Below, piece after piece: positions 59,308 to 64,000 of a stretch of 64,000 nucleotides of DNA; the stretch's first letter is position 1; the number at the start of each line of letters is the position of its first letter. A program made the position numbers and the translations under genes. Origin of the DNA: Kribbella antiqua (GTDB lineage: Bacteria; Actinomycetota; Actinomycetes; Propionibacteriales; Kribbellaceae). The DNA lies in NCBI RefSeq assembly GCF_004345665.1, contig NZ_SLWR01000009.1:310001-374000 (forward strand). Reading direction: 5' to 3'. Below the pieces are notes generated by a model that saw only the letters and a program-made list of their open reading frames with translations, had not been told where the DNA came from and did no database searches.

Positions 59308-59370
59308 GCCGAGGACGTCTACGAGATCGCCACCCTGGCGGAGTGGCAGCCGCTGTTCCCGTTGGGCTAG
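59308..59370 (+). pseudogene. remnant 3' end of a second yciI
   Basis: Reading from 59308 gives the YciI C-terminus AEDVYEIATLAEWQPLFPLG and a stop (TAG 59368-59370). It matches 54 of 63 bases of 59232-59294; all codon differences except the last residue (Ser/Gly) and the stop are synonymous. No start or N-terminal part precedes it. It overlaps the end of the converging gene by 4 bases. Confidence 0.85.
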
Positions 59371-60578
59371 GCGGTGGTCAGGTCGAGGTGGTCTACGTAG
59401 GCCCAGAGCCAGACGAGGGGGGCGAGGACCAGTTCGGGCTCGCCGTCCTCGTCGGCGATGAAGATCATCGACCCCTCGCCGTTGGAGATGTCCTCGATCA
59501 CCGCGTCGCACGCCTCGAGCGCGATCTCGAACGGCAGCAGGTCCGGCCCGTTCTCCCAGCGCGGATGGGGGAGCGGTAGCACCGGAGCCTCGTCGGTGCC
59601 GTCCAGCTCGACCGAGACCTTCTGCAGTTCCTCGTAGAGGTCGAAGGTGATCAGCCCGGCGAGCGGGCGGCCGTCGATGCCGATCAGGTACGGATCGTCG
59701 GCGCCGTCGCGGTAGTTGTCCCGCAGCTCCGGCAGCGCCGCCTTCAGGTCGGCCGCTTCCAGGTACGGCGCCTCGGTCGGCTCCTCCTCCTCGACCGGGA
59801 CCAGGCCGCTTCGCATCTGGTCGAACTGATGCAGCAGGCCGTTCAGCTCGTCGTACGCGCCCCCGCCGGGAGCCTTCTGCGCACGCTGCTCCAGGTCGCG
59901 CAGGTGCTCGACCAGGTCGTCCTCGAAGTGCAGCTCGTACCGCGGCAGCCCGGGCTCGCGACCGGTGTTGATCTGCGCGACGAGCTGGGTCGACACCGGC
60001 CCGAGCCGCTCGGCCAGCACCTCCAGCGGCGTCGTCGGCTTCTCCTCGTCGTCATGCGCGCAGGAGTCGTCGTCGACCTTGCCCTCGTTGTCCATCGCCA
60101 GCAGCACCTGGAACGCCGGGAACGCGACCAGCGCCGCGGTCGCCATCATCCCGTCGCCGATCAGCATCAGCGGGTTGCCGCCGGCCTCGGTCCGGCGCAA
60201 GTGATCCGGCATCAGTACGGCGGCCTGCTCGACGTTCACCTGACTCGCCAGCGAGGACAATCCGTGGTCGGTGTCGACCCCGAGCAGCTCGATCAGCCGC
60301 TCCGAGCTCATGTCGAACTGGGAGCGCAGGTAGTAGCGCAGCCAGCCGGCGTCGACCGGGTTGGCGAGCAGCTCCGCGATCCGGGCCCGGAAATCGGCCA
60401 GGTCCGCAATCGCGAGCACGACCAGCACCGGCTGGTCGCCGTCGCCGATCACGAGCGGCCGGGTGTCGCCGTTCTGGAAGCCGTCGATCACCTGGTGCAG
60501 GCTGTCGGCGGCGGCCTCGAGCGGCCACGACTCCGCCTCGAACTCGTTGACCACCGCGGCGGACGTGTCGTCGGGCAT
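59367..60578 (-). CDS. hypothetical protein, apparently four Phd/YefM-like modules
   Basis: 403 residues, acidic, with no membrane segments. Four ~45-50-residue stretches share one plan: an N-terminal helix, a Gly/Asp turn, a strand containing GDGDQPVLVVL-, GDGMMATAALV-, IDGRPLAGLIT- or DEDGEPELVLA-like sequence, then a hydrophobic helix (residues ~23-68, 112-163, 275-321, 352-398). This recalls the strand-helix core of Phd/YefM antitoxins, but no database family was recognised. ATG 60578 is divergent from the HTH-MurA gene; they share a 154-base promoter region with an 18-bp palindrome. Confidence 0.7.
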   Translation of the reverse strand: MPDDTSAAVVNEFEAESWPLEAAADSLHQVIDGFQNGDTRPLVIGDGDQPVLVVLAIADLADFRARIAELLANPVDAGWLRYYLRSQFDMSSERLIELLGVDTDHGLSSLASQVNVEQAAVLMPDHLRRTEAGGNPLMLIGDGMMATAALVAFPAFQVLLAMDNEGKVDDDSCAHDDEEKPTTPLEVLAERLGPVSTQLVAQINTGREPGLPRYELHFEDDLVEHLRDLEQRAQKAPGGGAYDELNGLLHQFDQMRSGLVPVEEEEPTEAPYLEAADLKAALPELRDNYRDGADDPYLIGIDGRPLAGLITFDLYEELQKVSVELDGTDEAPVLPLPHPRWENGPDLLPFEIALEACDAVIEDISNGEGSMIFIADEDGEPELVLAPLVWLWAYVDHLDLTTA

Positions 60579-60703
60579 CTGCTGGTCCTCTCCGGGTGGC
60601 GGCGGGAGTTGCGCTAACTGTAGGGGGCGGCAGTTCGACCGGGGGTGGCCGGTAGGGTCTGCGTGACATTGGCTACGCTGACACCGGCGGGTCGGCGCAG
60701 TGG

Positions 60704-60721
60704 TATCTCACATGTGAGATA
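60704..60721. promoter_or_regulatory. 18-bp perfect palindrome upstream of HTH-MurA
   Basis: TATCTCACATGTGAGATA, perfectly self-complementary, ends 11 bases before the HTH-MurA ATG. It is a likely operator for the XRE-type HTH fused to MurA, or for an unlinked regulator. Confidence 0.75.
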
Positions 60722-60732
60722 AGGTCCCGCGC

Positions 60733-62259
60733 ATGACTGATGACTATCTCAGCCGGATCGGGAATCTCATCCGGGACGCCCGTAAGCATCGCGGCTGGAC
60801 GCAGACGCAGCTCGCGGAGCAACTGAACACCAGCCAGAGCGCGGTGAACAGGATCGAGAAGGGTCATCAGAACCTCACCCTCGAGATGCTCGCCCGGATC
60901 GGCGAGGCACTCGACTCCGAAATTGTCTCTCTCGGTGGCGGTCCGGTCCACCTCCGTGTGGTGGGCGGACGACCGCTGTCCGGCTCGATCGACGTCAAGT
61001 CCAGCAAGAACGCCGGCGTCGCGCTGTTGTGCGCAAGCCTGCTGAACAAGGGCCGTACGACGCTGCGCAAGGTGGCGCGGATCGAAGAGGTCAACCGGCT
61101 GCTCGAGGTGCTGAACTCGATCGGCGTCCGGACCACCTGGCTGAACGACGCCGGTGACCTGGAGATCGTCCCGCCGGCGCAGCTCGACCTGGCCGCGATG
61201 GATGCGGCCGCGGCACGTCGTACCCGGTCGATCATCATGTTCCTCGGCCCGCTGCTGCACCGCGAGGACACCTTCCAGCTTCCGTACGCCGGTGGTTGCG
61301 ACCTCGGCACGCGGACGGTCGAGCCGCACATGGCGGCGCTGCGGCCGTTCGGGCTGGACGTGAAGGCGACCGGCGGTGAGTACCACGCGATGGTGAACCG
61401 GGCGGTGACGCCGGGCAAGCCGATCGTGCTGACCGAGCGCGGCGACACGGTGACCGAGAACGCGATCATGGCCGCGGCCCGGTACGACGGTGTCACGGTG
61501 ATCCGGAACGCCAGCTCGAACTACATGGTCCAGGACCTCTGCTTCTACCTCGACCTGCTCGGCGTGAAGATCGACGGCATCGGCACCACCACGCTGACCG
61601 TGCACGGCCTGCGCGACATCGACGTGGACGTCGACTACGCGCCGTCGGAGGACCCGATCGAGGCGATGAGCCTGCTCACCGCCGCGATCGTGACCGGCTC
61701 CGAGGTCACCATCCGGCGGGCGCCGGTGGAGTTCCTCGAGATCGAGCTGGCGCTGCTGGAGGAGATGGGGCTGGACTACAGCCGCTCCGAGGAGTACCTG
61801 GCCGAGAACGGCCGGACCCGGCTGGTCGACCTGGTGACCCGGCCGTCCCGGCTGCACGCGCCGATCGACAAGATCCACCCGATGCCGTTCCCGGGCCTGA
61901 ACATCGACAACCTGCCGTTCTTCGCGGTGATCGCGGCCTCGGCGACCGGGCAGACGCTGATCCACGACTGGGTCTACGAGAACCGCGCGATCTACCTGAC
62001 CGACCTGAACAAGCTCGGCGGCCGGGTCAAGCTGCTCGACCCGCACCGCGTGATGGTCGAGGGCCCGACGCACTGGTCCGGCGCCGAGATCATGTGCCCG
62101 CCGGCGCTCCGCCCGGCCGTGGTCACACTGATCGCGATGATGGCCGCGAAGGGTACATCGGTACTGCGCAGCGTCTACGTGATCAACCGCGGCTACGAGG
62201 ACCTGGCCACCCGGCTGAATTCGCTAGGCGCTCAGATCGAGACCTTCCGGGACATCTAA
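60733..62259 (+). CDS. MurA-like UDP-GlcNAc enolpyruvyl transferase with N-terminal XRE HTH
   Basis: 508 residues. Residues ~8-63 are a cro/C1-type HTH (RDARKHRGWTQTQLAEQLNT, SQSAVNRIEKGHQN). Residues ~72-505 are a complete EPSP/MurA fold with catalytic residues retained: Lys in VKSSKNAGVALL, the fosfomycin-target Cys in YAGGCDLGTRTVEPHM, and the conserved Arg after it. From memory, the same fusion occurs in other actinobacteria as a second MurA (MurA2). It may transfer enolpyruvate to UDP-GlcNAc or be a sugar-sensing repressor. It overlaps the converging hydrolase by 36 bases. Confidence 0.93.
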   Translation: MTDDYLSRIGNLIRDARKHRGWTQTQLAEQLNTSQSAVNRIEKGHQNLTLEMLARIGEALDSEIVSLGGGPVHLRVVGGRPLSGSIDVKSSKNAGVALLCASLLNKGRTTLRKVARIEEVNRLLEVLNSIGVRTTWLNDAGDLEIVPPAQLDLAAMDAAAARRTRSIIMFLGPLLHREDTFQLPYAGGCDLGTRTVEPHMAALRPFGLDVKATGGEYHAMVNRAVTPGKPIVLTERGDTVTENAIMAAARYDGVTVIRNASSNYMVQDLCFYLDLLGVKIDGIGTTTLTVHGLRDIDVDVDYAPSEDPIEAMSLLTAAIVTGSEVTIRRAPVEFLEIELALLEEMGLDYSRSEEYLAENGRTRLVDLVTRPSRLHAPIDKIHPMPFPGLNIDNLPFFAVIAASATGQTLIHDWVYENRAIYLTDLNKLGGRVKLLDPHRVMVEGPTHWSGAEIMCPPALRPAVVTLIAMMAAKGTSVLRSVYVINRGYEDLATRLNSLGAQIETFRDI

Positions 62260-63060
62260 GAAGCTGACTGCCTCCTCGATCACGGCCGGGTCCGACAGGA
62301 TCCGGCCGTGGCCGAGCCCGGTCTTGCCGGAGAACTGGGCCTTCGATCCGTACGACGCCAGCAGTACGTCGACCTGCGTCGGGTCCACCACGTCGTCCAC
62401 GTCGTTGTGGATCACGAGTAGCTCGGCATCACCCGGACCGACCGAGAATCTGGTCCAGATCTCCGGGTCACCGTCGAACAGCTCTCGTTCGATGGACCGC
62501 TTCAACGCGGCCTGCACACTCGGCCTCAGGCCGAGCTCGAGGCTGAACTTGTCGACCAGGTAGCCGAAGTCCGCGAAGCCGCTGATAGAGACGATCCTGC
62601 CCGCGGCGACTCCCTGGCTGACGGCGTACAGGGCGAACGGCACGCCTAGCGAGTGTGCGATCAGGCCTTCGAAGTCGCCGTACCTCCCGGCCAGTCTGGT
62701 GATGATGCGCTGGTGGTCGAGGATCGTGCCCATCGGCCTGGTGGTGTCGCCGTGGCCAGGGCCGTCGTACGAGATCGGGCTGTAGCCGAGGTCGAGGAGC
62801 CGCTCGACGAAACCGGCGTACCTCGACGCGCGCGAGCGCCAGCCGTGGACGAGCAGGACCGGTCGGGTGCCGTCGCCCCAGGCGTAGGTGACGATCCCGT
62901 CGATGACCTCGACTCGGGCGGCCTCGTGGATCGCGCGCTCGGCCTCGCGGAGCTGACCGCGGGCCAGGGGCCGGCGCCACAGCTCGAAGGCGATTCGCCC
63001 GGCCAGTGGCGGCGAGAACATTCCGATTGTCGACAATCCTGCCCGGATCAGCTTCTTCAT
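62224..63060 (-). CDS. alpha/beta-hydrolase
   Basis: 278 residues. The oxyanion strand is PVLLVHGWRSRASRYAGFV, the nucleophile elbow LIAHSLGVPFALYAV (AxSxG rather than GxSxG), the acid in VIHNDVDDVVDP, and the catalytic His in TGLGHGRILSD. ATG 63060 is preceded by AAGGAG at a good distance; a frame 8 codons longer lacks this site. It is divergent from a TetR gene with an operator-like palindrome between them, so it is presumably induced by that repressor's ligand. Confidence 0.9.
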   Translation of the reverse strand: MKKLIRAGLSTIGMFSPPLAGRIAFELWRRPLARGQLREAERAIHEAARVEVIDGIVTYAWGDGTRPVLLVHGWRSRASRYAGFVERLLDLGYSPISYDGPGHGDTTRPMGTILDHQRIITRLAGRYGDFEGLIAHSLGVPFALYAVSQGVAAGRIVSISGFADFGYLVDKFSLELGLRPSVQAALKRSIERELFDGDPEIWTRFSVGPGDAELLVIHNDVDDVVDPTQVDVLLASYGSKAQFSGKTGLGHGRILSDPAVIEEAVSFLDVPEGLDLSA

Positions 63061-63082
63061 GGCACTCCTTGGTCTGGCAAAC

Positions 63083-63100
63083 AATACGAACGGTCGTATT
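63083..63100. promoter_or_regulatory. TetR operator between hydrolase and tetR
   Basis: AATACGA-ACGG-TCGTATT, a perfect 7+7 dyad with a 4-base spacer, 22 bases upstream of the hydrolase ATG and 45 bases upstream of the TetR gene. Typical of TetR/AcrR sites. Confidence 0.8.
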
Positions 63101-63145
63101 ATTAGTTTGGAACGAGTGTGGGGTCAAGGCGAATAGGATCGGGTC

Positions 63146-63763
63146 GTGGAGAAGGTCGACGGGCGGTTGGTGCGGGGTGACCAGACGCGGCGCGCGGTGC
63201 TGCGCCGGGCGGTCGACATCGCGTCGGTCGACGGGCTCGAAGGGCTGTCGATCGGGCGGCTGGCGAGTGAGCTCGGGATCAGCAAGAGCGGGCTGTTCGC
63301 TCACTTCGGCTCGAAGGAAGAGCTGCAACTCGCGACGATCCGCGCCGCGCGGCGGATCTACGCCGACGCTGTGGTGACGCCGGCGTATGAGGTCGAGCCT
63401 GGGCTTGGGCGGTTGTTTGCGCTGAGCGAGAGCTGGCTGGAGTACTCGCGGAGCCGGGTGTTTCCCGGTGGTTGCTTCTTCCAGAAGGTGTCGCATGAGT
63501 ACGCCGCTCGGGGTGGCGCTGTCCAGGAGGCGCTGGCCGGGGCGCATCAGGAGTGGATGGGGCTCATCGAGAACGTCGTACGCGAGGCGGTTGAGCGTGG
63601 CGAGGTGGACGTGGATCCTGCGCAGCTCGCCTTTGATCTGAACGCGTACTACGAGGCGGCCAATCTCGCGTCGATCCTGCACAACGACGAGGCGCCGTAC
63701 GAGCAGGCTCGTCAGTCCATCCGGGCGCGGCTCGAGTCGGCGCGGGTCGGCAAGTCGCGCTGA
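63146..63763 (+). CDS. TetR-family repressor
   Basis: 205 residues. The HTH reads LRRAVDIASVDGLEGLSIGR followed by ASELGISKSGLFAHFGSKEE. The C-terminal domain matches TetR_C members with RVFPGGCFFQKVSHEYAARG. GTG 63146 starts the gene. It is divergent from the hydrolase and faces the dyad at 63083-63100, so it probably represses both. Its 3' end overlaps the converging MFS gene by 52 bases. Confidence 0.93.
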   Translation: MEKVDGRLVRGDQTRRAVLRRAVDIASVDGLEGLSIGRLASELGISKSGLFAHFGSKEELQLATIRAARRIYADAVVTPAYEVEPGLGRLFALSESWLEYSRSRVFPGGCFFQKVSHEYAARGGAVQEALAGAHQEWMGLIENVVREAVERGEVDVDPAQLAFDLNAYYEAANLASILHNDEAPYEQARQSIRARLESARVGKSR

Positions 63764-64000
63764 CTCCTGATCGGGGAGAGCAGCAGAACGAGACCGGCGA
63801 GCGGGACTCCGGCTGTGGTGATCCACAGTGCTGGCGTGAGGCCGAGTAGTTGGCCGGCGGTTCCACCGAGGGTCGGGAGGCCCAGTTCGCACAGGAGGAG
63901 GGCTCGCGCTGTGCCGAAGCGGGTGGCGAGGCGGCGGCCGATGAAGGCTCCGGCGACTCCACCGCTTGCTGCCGCGGCGACGAATTCAGCCGGTGAGGTC
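63712..64000 (-). CDS. MFS transporter, C-terminal part (truncated by window end)
   Basis: The open frame runs from the window edge to a stop at 63712, giving 96 residues. The loop GGVAGAFIGRRLATRFGTAR is the MFS-type helix-loop before the last helices, followed by LLLCELGLPTLGGTAGQLLG and TTAGVPLAGLVLLLSPIR, then a basic cytoplasmic tail. The last three helices of a 12-helix major facilitator are plausible; the substrate is unknown. The 52-base overlap with tetR is long but both frames look genuine. Confidence 0.65.
   Translation of the reverse strand, partial: TSPAEFVAAAASGGVAGAFIGRRLATRFGTARALLLCELGLPTLGGTAGQLLGLTPALWITTAGVPLAGLVLLLSPIRSQRDLPTRADSSRARMD

Noticed and set aside
1..64000. 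CRISPR array, tRNA or rRNA genes
   Set aside because: No regularly spaced short repeats and no tRNA- or rRNA-like sequence were recognised on reading both strands.

Overview
The window is about 70% GC chromosomal DNA from an actinobacterium. A mycothiol-dependent formaldehyde dehydrogenase, a furA-katG pair, a recO-uppS neighbourhood, a type 2 leuA, a helix-turn-helix/MurA fusion and a 13E12-like DUF222-HNH protein all fit that group. The gene repertoire suggests the Kribbella/Nocardioides branch; this genus-level placement is inference only. No rRNA, tRNA, CRISPR array, prophage or intact transposon was seen.

Left part (1-14.7 kb): a truncated LuxR regulator, a two-domain GNAT, furA-katG, a PPOX-fold flavoenzyme, and leuA preceded by a short Leu4 leader peptide and followed by duplicated hairpins. 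A complete dipeptide-type ABC importer follows (two permeases, two ATPases, a small membrane protein and a Tat/lipoprotein binding protein). Next is a GNAT-GNAT-Nudix fusion whose Nudix box is missing.

Middle (14.7-39.5 kb): an FtsX-type exporter with two ATPases, an aldo/keto reductase with an NmrA-like reductase, and recO and uppS separated by an antisense HTH/PIN toxin-antitoxin-like pair. Then come a NarL-type two-component system coupled to an ABC-2 exporter, mycothiol-dependent formaldehyde oxidation, a MerR/aldo-keto reductase pair, and a zinc island. The zinc island holds znuA-znuC-znuB-zur, with histidine-rich tails on two Znu proteins and on a divergent YibE/F-like membrane protein, and a Zur-box-like site over a probably leaderless znuA start. 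A 161-bp near-perfect palindrome lies just before glyS. A DUF4333-like lipoprotein and dusB close this part.

Degraded stretch (39.5-41.3 kb): about 1.1 kb without a recognisable gene but with a 43-bp direct repeat, and a VOC-family gene broken by one missing base.

Right part (41.3-64 kb): a DUF222-HNH protein, a stand-alone LigD-type polymerase, an 1111-residue HEAT-like protein, and a TetR/esterase pair with two identical-core operators. Next are mug and a Clp-N/HTH protein facing each other across two 17-bp palindromes, a serine hydrolase, a MoxR-VWA pair, ppdK between strong terminators, and a methyltransferase pseudogene. Then yciI with a duplicated 3' end, a protein that looks built from four Phd/YefM-like modules, an HTH-MurA fusion with an 18-bp palindrome at its start, and a hydrolase/TetR pair with its operator. 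A partial MFS transporter runs off the end.

The most unusual items are local regulatory palindromes paired with HTH proteins, the giant palindrome, the His-tailed zinc island, the four-module protein, the box-less Nudix fusion and the synonymously diverged yciI remnant.
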